Positions 1-7,237 of a DNA stretch of 24,469 nt are shown one piece after another. Location of the stretch: positions 1 to 24,469 of the forward strand of contig JADFVX010000016.1 of assembly GCA_015222755.1 (NCBI GenBank), given 5' to 3'. Within the stretch, counting starts at the first letter, position 1, and each line of letters opens with the position of its first letter. The position numbers and the translations under genes were made by a program. The notes below the pieces were generated by a model that saw nothing but the letters and a program-made list of their open reading frames with translations, was not told the DNA's origin and searched no databases. This stretch comes from Pseudomonadota bacterium (lineage in GTDB: Bacteria > Desulfobacterota > JADFVX01).

Positions 1-2
1 AG

Positions 3-239
3 TTATATATGTGGGTTATAATTGCTCGTGCCGTTATTTCCTGGGTAAATCCCGATCCTTATAACCCGATTGTGCAGTTTTTGTATAAGGCTACTGACCC
101 TTTACTATATAGAGTCCGCCGCAGGATGCCCGATTTTGGCGGAATAGATTTTTCACCTATTATAGTAATATTAGTAATTGTCTTTTTACAAAGTTTTCTG
201 GTTCAAACGCTGAACAATCTGGCTATGTCACTCAAATAG
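3..239 (+). CDS. YggT family membrane protein, 5' end cut by window
   Basis: This is the C-terminal part of a YggT-family (CCB3/YggT) small integral membrane protein. The frame is open to the left edge of the window, so the true start lies upstream; full-length members have roughly 90-100 residues. The family hallmark is visible near the left end: an R-A-x-x-S-W-V-N-P-D-P-Y-N-P stretch, followed by a short basic loop (RVRRRMPDFGGIDFSP) and a second hydrophobic helix near the C-terminus (PIIVILVIVFLQSFLVQTL). The family is associated with the cytoplasmic membrane and has been linked to osmotic tolerance and cell division, but its biochemical role is unsettled. The next gene encodes a DivIVA-domain protein 18 nt downstream. 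yggT followed by divIVA is a common pairing in bacterial cell-division neighbourhoods. Confidence 0.85.
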   Translation, partial: LYMWVIIARAVISWVNPDPYNPIVQFLYKATDPLLYRVRRRMPDFGGIDFSPIIVILVIVFLQSFLVQTLNNLAMSLK

Positions 240-257
240 AGGTACGGAGGTAATACT

Positions 258-761
258 ATGAAGATATCCCCACTGGACATACAGCATCAGAAATTCAGGA
301 TAATATTCAGAGGATACGACTCACGTGACGTTGATTCCTTTATGGAGTTGATATATAACGAGTTTGAAGACCTGATCAAGGAAAAGGATGATCTGAAAAC
401 TGAGCTTAAGGATAAGACAAACCTGACGGATGAGCTTCTTGAAAGGGAAAAGACCATCAAGGAGACAATGATGACGGCTCAACAGGTCACGCAGGATATG
501 AAATCCAATGCAAAAAAAGAGGCTGACCTGATAAAGAGCGAGGCTGAGATCCAGGGTGAAAATATTATTAACAATGCCCATAAACGTCTTGCGGCACTTC
601 TTGATGACATTACAGAAGTCAAACGGCAGAAGGCCCAATTTATTGCATCTCTCAGGGGGCTTGTAGATACGCACGGAAAGATGCTCGAAGTGGATGAGCG
701 TGAAGATGAAGGTCTTAGGGATATAGAAGAGAGGCTTAAGTTCTTGAAGCGTGGCAGGTAA
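258..761 (+). CDS. DivIVA domain protein
   Basis: The protein has 167 residues. Residues 1-60 match the DivIVA N-terminal domain: an S-P-L-D-I motif, then F-R-G-Y-D-x-x-D-V-D-x-F, then an acidic/basic heptad region. The rest is strongly charged and predicted to be a coiled coil to about residue 150. DivIVA proteins recognise curved membrane and organise division or polar complexes; in Gram-negative bacteria the role of these homologues is poorly defined. The ATG start follows a strong ribosome binding site (GGAGGT, 246-251). The gene follows yggT closely and is closed by an intrinsic terminator, so these two genes probably form the end of an operon that begins upstream of the window. Confidence 0.85.
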   Translation: MKISPLDIQHQKFRIIFRGYDSRDVDSFMELIYNEFEDLIKEKDDLKTELKDKTNLTDELLEREKTIKETMMTAQQVTQDMKSNAKKEADLIKSEAEIQGENIINNAHKRLAALLDDITEVKRQKAQFIASLRGLVDTHGKMLEVDEREDEGLRDIEERLKFLKRGR

Positions 762-789
762 TTTTACTTCTGAAAATTCAGAGTGTTGT

Positions 790-812
790 GGCCGGCTTGA
801 CCGGCCTTTTTT
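790..812 (+). terminator. Intrinsic terminator after divIVA-like gene
   Basis: A perfect 6-bp GC-only stem (GGCCGG / CCGGCC) with a 5-nt loop (CTTGA) is followed immediately by six T residues. This is a textbook rho-independent terminator. It lies 28 nt after the divIVA-like stop codon and 15 nt before mazG, so mazG should either have its own promoter or depend on read-through. A second small inverted repeat (TCTGAA-AA-TTCAGA, 769-782) sits just upstream. Confidence 0.85.
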
Positions 813-827
813 ACAGGGGATGTTTGA

Positions 828-1631
828 ATGAGAAAAAGGGAATCTCCCTCCGAGTATAAGGGTTTTGAAGGGCTTGTTCAAATAATGAAGCGTTTGAGGG
901 GCCCCGGTGGTTGTCCCTGGGACAGGGAACAGGATAAGGAAAGCCTCAAGCCTTTTGTTATAGAGGAGGCCTACGAGGTCGTTGAGGCCATAGATAATGG
1001 TGAACCCTCGGAGCTCAGGGAGGAGCTTGGTGATCTCTTGCTTCAGGTAGTTTTTCTGTCGCAGCTGGCTGAAGAGACTGGTGAATTTAATATAGATGAC
1101 GTTGTTTTTGGGATTATTGAGAAACTTGAAAGGCGACATCCCCATGTTTTTGCTGAGGCCTCAGGTCTTACAACTGAAGAAGTTGTAAAAAACTGGGCCA
1201 GCATCAAGATCGATGAAAAGAAGGAGAAGGGGGCATCTTCAGTTCTTGATGGCGTACCTTTACAGATGCCGGCTCTTCTCAGAGCCCATCGTCTTACTGA
1301 AAAGGCTTCAAGGGTTGGTTTTGACTGGGATTCTATAGACGGTATTCTCGCTAAACTGGAAGAGGAGTTGAAGGAGTTTGAGGAGGCAGTTGCCTCGAAG
1401 GAGCGCCTTAAAATGGAGGAGGAGTTGGGTGATGTTATATTCTCTCTTGTGAACATTGCCCGTTTCCTTGAAGTTAATCCAGAAGAGGCCCTCAAAAAGA
1501 CTATTTTCAAGTTTGTAAGCCGTTTCCTATACATGGAGGAAGCTATAAAGGTGGGTGGCGGCGAAATACGAGATGCCGGCCTTGAGGAGATGGAGCGTTT
1601 GTGGGAGGAGGCAAAGGCTGCGGAGAAGTGA
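828..1631 (+). CDS. mazG: Nucleoside triphosphate pyrophosphohydrolase MazG
   Basis: This is a 267-residue tandem-domain MazG, close to the usual 260-270 residues. It hydrolyses (d)NTPs to the monophosphate and pyrophosphate and serves in house-cleaning of nucleotide pools. The first MazG domain spans roughly residues 15-125 and begins with the signature L-R-G-P-G-G-C-P-W-D; it carries the metal-binding set E46/E47/E50 (EEAYE) and E65/E66/D69 (REELGD). The second domain, about residues 150-262, carries E178-E180 (LEEEL) and E197-E199/D202 (MEEELGD). Both domains keep the acidic residues, so both may bind metal. The ATG start has a purine-rich ribosome binding site (AGGGGAT). It follows a terminator and is separated from asd by 91 nt, suggesting it may be transcribed alone. 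Confidence 0.95.
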   Translation: MRKRESPSEYKGFEGLVQIMKRLRGPGGCPWDREQDKESLKPFVIEEAYEVVEAIDNGEPSELREELGDLLLQVVFLSQLAEETGEFNIDDVVFGIIEKLERRHPHVFAEASGLTTEEVVKNWASIKIDEKKEKGASSVLDGVPLQMPALLRAHRLTEKASRVGFDWDSIDGILAKLEEELKEFEEAVASKERLKMEEELGDVIFSLVNIARFLEVNPEEALKKTIFKFVSRFLYMEEAIKVGGGEIRDAGLEEMERLWEEAKAAEK

Positions 1632-1653
1632 TTTGTGCAGCCTCTTTAGCCCC

Positions 1654-1671
1654 TTGATTTTATTGATTTTA
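1654..1671 (+). repeat. 9-bp tandem duplication upstream of asd
   Basis: TTGATTTTA occurs twice in direct succession (1654-1662 and 1663-1671) in the AT-rich gap between mazG and asd. The second copy supplies the candidate -35 element of the asd promoter. It could be simple slippage sequence. Confidence 0.6.
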
Positions 1672-1691
1672 TTGGTGTTTTAGGTTATTCT
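1663..1691 (+). promoter_or_regulatory. Candidate sigma-70 promoter for asd
   Basis: TTGATT (1663-1668), a 17-nt spacer and TATTCT (1686-1691) each match the sigma-70 consensus at four of six positions. The element lies 32 nt before the asd start codon, in an AT-rich gap. It is plausible but weak, and the first copy of the TTGATT repeat is mis-spaced for the same -10. Confidence 0.35.
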
Positions 1692-1722
1692 CAATAGTTA
1701 AAAAATAATAAGGAGCGGCACT

Positions 1723-2745
1723 TTGAAAAAAGAGAAGTACAATGTCGCAGTTGTTGGCGCCACCGGTCTAGTTGGTAAGGAAATAATATCTATACTGGAA
1801 GAAAGAGATTTTCCTGTCGGAGAGATCAAACTGCTGGCATCTGAAAGGTCTGCTGGCGAAATGATGGATTTCGCTGGTAAATCTTACATTATTGAGGCTC
1901 TTTCCGACTGTTCATTTGAAGGAATAGATATCGGCCTTTTTTCCCCTGGCGCTTCAGTCAGTTCAAAATATGCACCTATAGCCGCTGCTGCCGGTGCCGT
2001 TGTGATAGACAATACCAGTCACTTCAGGATGGACCCCGATGTGCCGCTAGTCGTGCCGGAGGTCAACCCGGAAGATATTGCTGAATATACAAAAAAGGGA
2101 ATAATAGCGAACCCGAACTGCTCTACCATACAGCTGGTGGTGGCATTAAAGCCCATATATGACGAGGCCGGGGTAAAGCGTATAGTCGTGTCTACCTATC
2201 AGGCAGTTTCAGGGGCGGGAAAAGATGCCATCGATGAACTGCATGATCAGGTAGTATCTATTATGAGCCAGAAGCCACTCAAATGTGAGACATTCCCCTA
2301 TCAGATAGCCTTTAACTGCCTTCCTCAGATAGATGTATTCCTTGATAACGGTTACACCAAGGAAGAGATGAAGATGATAGATGAAACTAGAAAGATCTTT
2401 GGCGATGATGATATCGCTATTACAGCTACAACTGTGAGGGTTCCTGTCTTTTTCAGCCACTCTGAATCAGTGAATGTCGAGACTGAAGATAAGCTGACAG
2501 TCACACAGGTCAGGGAGTTGCTTGAGAAAGCTCCCGGTGTATCGCTCATAGATAATCCTGAGGCCCTACAGTATCCTCTTGCCCTTAGTGCCTCAGGTCA
2601 AGATGATGTGCTGGTAGGCCGCATCAGGGAAGACGAATCTATAGAAAATGGTCTGAACTTATGGGTCGTTGCGGATAATGTAAGGAAAGGGGCCGCACTT
2701 AATGCTGTCCAGATAGCGGAACATCTAATCAAGGACTACCTTTAG
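1723..2745 (+). CDS. asd: Aspartate-semialdehyde dehydrogenase
   Basis: This 340-residue enzyme catalyses NADPH-dependent reductive dephosphorylation of L-aspartyl-4-phosphate to aspartate semialdehyde, the branch point to lysine, diaminopimelate, threonine and methionine. The N-terminal Rossmann motif V-G-A-T-G-L-V-G is at residues 11-18, the catalytic cysteine is C133 in N-P-N-C-S-T, and the conserved acid/base histidine is H246 in the R-V-P-V-F-F-S-H segment. The start is TTG at 1723, preceded by AAGGAG; no ATG fits the expected N-terminus (MKKEKYNVAVVGATG). Length is typical. The EcfT-like gene begins 5 nt after the stop codon, so the two are probably co-transcribed. Confidence 0.96.
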   Translation: MKKEKYNVAVVGATGLVGKEIISILEERDFPVGEIKLLASERSAGEMMDFAGKSYIIEALSDCSFEGIDIGLFSPGASVSSKYAPIAAAAGAVVIDNTSHFRMDPDVPLVVPEVNPEDIAEYTKKGIIANPNCSTIQLVVALKPIYDEAGVKRIVVSTYQAVSGAGKDAIDELHDQVVSIMSQKPLKCETFPYQIAFNCLPQIDVFLDNGYTKEEMKMIDETRKIFGDDDIAITATTVRVPVFFSHSESVNVETEDKLTVTQVRELLEKAPGVSLIDNPEALQYPLALSASGQDDVLVGRIREDESIENGLNLWVVADNVRKGAALNAVQIAEHLIKDYL

Positions 2746-2750
2746 AATTC

Positions 2751-3554
2751 ATGCGGATGCTTCAGGATATCACTATGGGACAGTATATCCCTGTAGACTC
2801 TTTTATTCACAGGCTTGATCCCAGGACGAAAATCATAGCGCTGCTGGCCTTTATCCCGGCTATTTTCAGTAGTTCCGATGTGTATGTGCTGATGTTTTTA
2901 CCGGCACTCCTTTTTTTTGTTGCAAGCCTTGCCTCACTATCTGTTTTTTTTGTATTAAGAGGCATTCGTTTTTTTTTCTGGCTCCTGCTATTTACAGCCT
3001 TATTTCACCTCTTTTTTACGCCCGGTGATTCTTTTTATCCATTCCCGATCCTTGGGATTGATATGTCCCGTCAGGGAGCCGTCACGGGCCTCAGGGTTTT
3101 TTTGCAGCTTTTTTCAGTTATCGTAGCTGCAAATATCTTTACATTAACTACCTCGCCCAGAGATATGGTGCGCGGGCTGGAGCAGCTTTTGTCTCCACTT
3201 AAATTTTTTGGACTGAAAACCGCTGAGGCAGCACTTATGATAACTCTGGTAATAAGGTTTATACCCGTTTTACGAGATGAGCTTCTAAAGGTGATGAAGT
3301 CGCAGCAGGCCAGGGGGGTAGTCTTTAGCGAAGGCAGCCTTGTAATACGCGCAAAAAATCTTGTAGCCGTGATAGGGCCGGTATTTTGCCGTATTTTTGA
3401 CCGTACCGAGACCCTTGTCCTTGCCATGACTTCCAGGGCTTATGGAAGCGATGTAGAGAGAGGGGCTTACGAGAAGAAAAGCTTTAAGGGGAGAGATGCC
3501 CTTGCTTTTTCGCTGGTGATTGTCTTTGCCTATACCTTATTTGTCAAATATTGA
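2751..3554 (+). CDS. EcfT/CbiQ-type energy-coupling factor transmembrane protein
   Basis: This is a 267-residue polytopic membrane protein of the CbiQ/EcfT family, the T-subunit of ECF-type ABC importers for vitamins and metals. It begins with the family N-terminal pattern (S-F-I-H-R-L-D-P-R-T-K, residues 17-27), has about five or six hydrophobic helices, and carries two C-terminal coupling helices: A187-R188-G189 in QQARGVVF, and a variant S-R-A at 228-230 where A-R-G is usual. These helices normally dock on the EcfA ATPases. No EcfA ATPase and no substrate-binding S-component is encoded in this window, so the partner genes, if any, are elsewhere. It sits 5 nt after asd and its stop codon overlaps the probable ilvB promoter. 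Confidence 0.88.
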   Translation: MRMLQDITMGQYIPVDSFIHRLDPRTKIIALLAFIPAIFSSSDVYVLMFLPALLFFVASLASLSVFFVLRGIRFFFWLLLFTALFHLFFTPGDSFYPFPILGIDMSRQGAVTGLRVFLQLFSVIVAANIFTLTTSPRDMVRGLEQLLSPLKFFGLKTAEAALMITLVIRFIPVLRDELLKVMKSQQARGVVFSEGSLVIRAKNLVAVIGPVFCRIFDRTETLVLAMTSRAYGSDVERGAYEKKSFKGRDALAFSLVIVFAYTLFVKY

Positions 3555-3579
3555 CAGCTATTTAGGTGCCGTGTTAAAT
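3551..3579 (+). promoter_or_regulatory. Probable sigma-70 promoter of ilvBN
   Basis: A perfect -35 hexamer TTGACA (3551-3556), a 17-nt spacer and the -10 hexamer TTAAAT (3574-3579, four of six) lie just upstream of ilvB. The -35 overlaps the TGA stop of the EcfT-like gene. Transcription would start near 3586, giving a leader of about 28 nt, too short for a leader-peptide attenuator. Confidence 0.55.
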
Positions 3580-3613
3580 TTCTTTTGATTTGTATTGCCA
3601 AAGGGAGGTAATT

Positions 3614-5302
3614 GTGAAAAAAACAGGAGCTCAGATCCTGCTGGAGTCGCTTAAACTCGAAGGTGTTGATATATTGTTCGGCTATCCGGGAGGTGCTGTA
3701 CTTGATATCTATAATGAACTTTTCGATTTTCCAATAAAACATATACTGGTCAGGCACGAACAGGCAGCGGTGCATGCCGCAGACGGTTATGCCAGGGCAA
3801 CGGGCAGGGCAGGGGCCTGCCTTGTCACTTCCGGGCCTGGAGCTACAAATACAGTGACAGGTATTGCTACTGCCTACATGGATTCTATTCCCGTGGTCAT
3901 TTTTTCAGGTCAAGTACCTTCGGCACTTATTGGTAATGATGCATTTCAGGAGGCTGATATCGTTGGTATTACGCGCCCCTGTACCAAACATAACTATCTT
4001 GTCAAGGATGTGACTCAGCTTGCCCGTATCATTAAGGAAGCTTTTTATATAGCTACTACTGGCAGGCCCGGCCCTGTTCTTGTAGATATCCCCAAGGATA
4101 TTCTTCAGGCCCAAGCAGATTTTCATTACCCTGAAAAGGTAAAGATGCGCAGCTACAATCCTAACTATGAAGGGCACCATGGACAGGTGGCCAAGGCTGT
4201 TAAGCTGATTATGAAGGCGGAAAAGCCGGTTGTATATGCCGGTGGCGGCGTCGTCCTTTCCAATGCAGCAGAAGAACTGACGGAGTTTTCACGGCTTCTT
4301 AATATACCGACAACAACGACTTTAATGGGACTTGGTGGTTTTCCTGAAGATGATGATCTTGCACTGGGTATGCTTGGCATGCATGGTACATATCGGGCGA
4401 ATATGGCAGTTACTCACTGCGACCTGCTTATAGCAGTGGGCGCCAGGTTTGACGACAGGGTCACAGGTAAACTTGAGCACTTTGCAGCGGGAGCAAAGAT
4501 AATTCATATCGATATAGACCCGACGTCTATAAGCAAAAATGTAAAAGTTGATGTCCCAATAGTTGGTGATGTCAGGGATGTTCTTCAAAAGTTGATCAAA
4601 TCTGTTGCCGAGGAGGACATTGAAAATTTCAAAAAAACCCTTGCACCCTGGAATAAGGAGGCCGCTGAATGGAAGGCCACTTATCCGCTTGCATACAAAC
4701 AGAAAAAAGGGGTAATCAAACCCCAGTACGTAGTAGAGAAGATTTCTGAACTTGCTGGAGATGATGCGATAATTTCGACGGAAGTGGGTCAGAACCAGAT
4801 GTGGACTGCGCAGTACTACAAGTTTAAAAAACCCAGAACATTTCTTACTTCCGGAGGGCTGGGTACCATGGGTTACGGATTTCCTGCCGCCATTGGTGCT
4901 CAAGCTGCGTATCCGGACAGGCTTGTAATTGATATTGCAGGCGACGGAAGTATTCAGATGAATATTCAGGAACTTGCTACCGTCATGCAGTACCGACTGC
5001 CTGTTAAGATAGCAATACTCAATAACCATTTTCTTGGCATGGTAAGGCAGTGGCAGGAGCTATTTTATGATAAAAGATACTCATCAACGTGTATGCAGGT
5101 ACAGCCTGATTTTGTAAAACTGGCCGAGGCATACGGTGCCAAGGGCCTGCGGGCAAAGAAACATGAGGATGTTGAGAAGGTAATTAAAGAGGCATTTGCA
5201 ACTGAAGGTCCGGTGCTAATGGAATTTATTGTGGACCAGGAAGAGGATGTATATCCCATGGTTCCAGCAGGTAAGTCTATCAGTGAGATGCTTTTAGTTT
5301 AG
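3614..5302 (+). CDS. ilvB: Acetolactate synthase, large (catalytic) subunit
   Basis: This is the 562-residue thiamine-diphosphate enzyme that condenses two pyruvates to acetolactate, or pyruvate with 2-oxobutyrate to acetohydroxybutyrate, the first common step of branched-chain amino acid synthesis. The catalytic glutamate is E49 in R-H-E-Q-A-A-V-H-A-A-D-G-Y-A. The central domain spans about residues 190-330, and the C-terminal ThDP-binding motif runs from G443-D444-G445 to the N-N pair about 27 residues later. The frame opens at a TTG at 3590, but that would place the ribosome binding site (AAGGGAGGT, 3600-3608) inside the gene; GTG at 3614 is correctly spaced and gives the normal N-terminus. 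ilvN follows 10 nt downstream. ilvC is not adjacent within the window. Confidence 0.95.
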   Translation: MKKTGAQILLESLKLEGVDILFGYPGGAVLDIYNELFDFPIKHILVRHEQAAVHAADGYARATGRAGACLVTSGPGATNTVTGIATAYMDSIPVVIFSGQVPSALIGNDAFQEADIVGITRPCTKHNYLVKDVTQLARIIKEAFYIATTGRPGPVLVDIPKDILQAQADFHYPEKVKMRSYNPNYEGHHGQVAKAVKLIMKAEKPVVYAGGGVVLSNAAEELTEFSRLLNIPTTTTLMGLGGFPEDDDLALGMLGMHGTYRANMAVTHCDLLIAVGARFDDRVTGKLEHFAAGAKIIHIDIDPTSISKNVKVDVPIVGDVRDVLQKLIKSVAEEDIENFKKTLAPWNKEAAEWKATYPLAYKQKKGVIKPQYVVEKISELAGDDAIISTEVGQNQMWTAQYYKFKKPRTFLTSGGLGTMGYGFPAAIGAQAAYPDRLVIDIAGDGSIQMNIQELATVMQYRLPVKIAILNNHFLGMVRQWQELFYDKRYSSTCMQVQPDFVKLAEAYGAKGLRAKKHEDVEKVIKEAFATEGPVLMEFIVDQEEDVYPMVPAGKSISEMLLV

Positions 5303-5312
5303 GAGGATTTAG

Positions 5313-5798
5313 ATGCGACATACGATTTCAGTACTTGTGGAAAACGAGTTTGGAGTACTTAGCCGTATTTCAGGACTTTTTAGCGGAAGGGGCTTTAATA
5401 TCGAAAGCCTCAGCGTTGCTGAGACAATAGACCCAGAGACATCGAGGATGACAATAGTCACACGAGGTAATGAGCAGATAATAGAGCAGATCAAGAAGCA
5501 GCTAAATAAGCTGATCAATGTCATAAAGGTGGTTGACCATGCTATGGAGCAGTCTGTCGAGAGAGAACTAATCCTTGTAAAGGTCAATGCAGAATCTGAG
5601 ATGAGGGCTGAGATTTTGCGAGTTGTCGATATATTTCGCGCCAGGGTTATTGACCTGACGCCCAAAAGCTATACAATAGAGATGACGGGTGATGAAGGTA
5701 AAGTGACTGCACTTGTAGAAATGTTGAGGCCCATGGGGATAAAAGAGATTGCCAGGACCGGTAAAATTGCTATGGGAAGAGGCGCTAAGGGGCTTTAA
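5313..5798 (+). CDS. ilvN: Acetolactate synthase, small (regulatory) subunit
   Basis: This 161-residue partner of the large subunit stimulates catalysis and confers valine feedback inhibition. The N-terminal ACT domain occupies about residues 3-75 and shows the typical V-L-V-E-N-E-F-G-V-L-S-R-I-S-G-L-F motif and the G-F-N-I-E-S-L pattern. The C-terminal ALS small-subunit domain covers the rest, including R-x-x-I-L-R-V-V-D-I-F-R-A and ending near E-I-A-R-T-G. It has a strong ribosome binding site (AGGAGG, 5302-5307) before the ATG and is 10 nt from ilvB, so the pair is an operon. Length is the usual size for the short bacterial form (about 160-170). Confidence 0.95.
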   Translation: MRHTISVLVENEFGVLSRISGLFSGRGFNIESLSVAETIDPETSRMTIVTRGNEQIIEQIKKQLNKLINVIKVVDHAMEQSVERELILVKVNAESEMRAEILRVVDIFRARVIDLTPKSYTIEMTGDEGKVTALVEMLRPMGIKEIARTGKIAMGRGAKGL

Positions 5799-5845
5799 CA
5801 AACACTGTTTAACCTCTAATTAAATTGGATAGATTAAGGAGCCAG

Positions 5846-7237
5846 ATGTTTCAGGGGAAAGTACTTGTTGTCGATGACGATGAGTTTTTCAGGAGTGTCC
5901 ATGCAGAATGCCTGAAGGGCGGCGGCTACGAGGTTGTGTTGGCAGCATCTGGCAGGGAAGCCCTTGATGTCGTGGAGTCTGGTGAGGTCGATATAGTTGT
6001 TACTGACCTTTTTATGCCTGATATTGATGGTCAGGAGGTCCTTGAAAGGACAAAGCAGCACGATGCTCTAATAGATGTAATAGTGGTCACTGGTCACGGA
6101 ACTATAGAGTCAGCCATTACAGCTATGAAGAGCGGGGCAGTTGATTATATAAGAAAACCTGTTAATCAGGAGGAACTGCTTCTTTCCGTTGCCCGCTGCA
6201 TAGAACAAAAGGAACTTGTAAGAGAAAACCAGGATCTCAGGAGATCCTTAAAGCTTTTTGAAGTCAGTAAGACTATAACCTCCTGTCTTGAAATTGAAAA
6301 ACTATATGACCTTACCCTAGATGCAATGATGCAGGAAGTACCTTCCTGCGCCGGTCTATGCCTTTTCTATAATGAGAAAAGAGATGTTCTTAATGTCAGG
6401 TCAAACAGGCAGATACTTCCCGAGTCAGCAGAAAAGATAGCCGCTTATTTTAAAGAAACATATGATAAGGATAGCTTCCCCGGTGTTAAGGTATTTCTTA
6501 TCGACCTTAAAGACTCGCCTATTAAGAATTTTGATTCCATGGAAGAGATAAATTCGATAGTAGTAGCTCCAGTACGGCGGGAGAAGCTTATTATAGGTTT
6601 CCTCTTGATGATGAGCCGTCTTTGTAAGGACAAATATGACAATGTAGATATAAAAAATGCTGCTTTTATATCTGAGCAGGCCACGCTTGCCTTTGAAAAT
6701 GCCGGAAAGTATGTTGAGGCCAAGAAGGTTGCATATATGGATTCATTGACCAACCTTTACAATCCCAAGTTTCTAGATGTGGCAATTGACAGGGAACTGA
6801 AGCGATCTGAGCGTTCAATGTCACCTTTTTCTGTGCTTTTTATGGATCTTGACAATTTTAAGCGGATAAATGATGAATATGGTCATCTTGTGGGCAGCAA
6901 GATTCTCATCGAGGTGAGCCAGTTGATCCTTGAGTGTGTAAGGGAAATTGATACAGTAATCCGCTATGGTGGGGATGAATATACCATCGTTCTTGTTGAC
7001 TCGGATACGGATATTGCATCTACGGTGGCCGAAAGGATCAGAGAGTCAATTGAGATGAAAGTTTTCATGCAGGACGAAGCCTTGTCTGTACATATTACGA
7101 CAAGCATAGGTATTGCTTCTTGCCCTTTGCATGCTCAGGATAAGAAGAGCCTCCTTGAAATGGCGGATAAAGCCATGTACCACGGAAAGAATAAAACAAA
7201 AAACTCTGTTTATATTGCATCTGATATCCTAGATTGA
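5846..7237 (+). CDS. Response regulator with GAF-like and GGDEF domains (probable diguanylate cyclase)
   Basis: This is a 463-residue cytoplasmic signalling protein. The receiver spans residues 4-120: acidic pocket D10-D12, phospho-acceptor D54 (VVTDLFMP), T82 and K104. A coiled linker leads to a GAF-like sensor at about 140-290. The GGDEF domain spans 295-460, with metal site D334 in F-M-D-L-D-N-F, the signature G375-G-D-E-Y379, and a product-inhibition I-site R366-x-x-D369 exactly five residues before it. The signature is GGDEY rather than GGDEF; the catalytic G-G-D-E core is kept, so c-di-GMP synthesis is likely but not certain. Start choice: an in-frame TTG occurs at 5825, but the ribosome binding site AAGGAG lies just before ATG 5846. 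The stop codon overlaps the next start (TTGA). Confidence 0.9.
   Translation: MFQGKVLVVDDDEFFRSVHAECLKGGGYEVVLAASGREALDVVESGEVDIVVTDLFMPDIDGQEVLERTKQHDALIDVIVVTGHGTIESAITAMKSGAVDYIRKPVNQEELLLSVARCIEQKELVRENQDLRRSLKLFEVSKTITSCLEIEKLYDLTLDAMMQEVPSCAGLCLFYNEKRDVLNVRSNRQILPESAEKIAAYFKETYDKDSFPGVKVFLIDLKDSPIKNFDSMEEINSIVVAPVRREKLIIGFLLMMSRLCKDKYDNVDIKNAAFISEQATLAFENAGKYVEAKKVAYMDSLTNLYNPKFLDVAIDRELKRSERSMSPFSVLFMDLDNFKRINDEYGHLVGSKILIEVSQLILECVREIDTVIRYGGDEYTIVLVDSDTDIASTVAERIRESIEMKVFMQDEALSVHITTSIGIASCPLHAQDKKSLLEMADKAMYHGKNKTKNSVYIASDILD

Noticed and set aside
321..1145. Long open frame (274 codons) on the minus strand over the divIVA-like gene and mazG
   Set aside because: It crosses two well-supported genes and a terminator, and its translation has no recognisable domain.
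4322..5029. Open frame of 235 codons on the minus strand
   Set aside because: It is fully inside ilvB, whose catalytic motifs are intact; no family resemblance.
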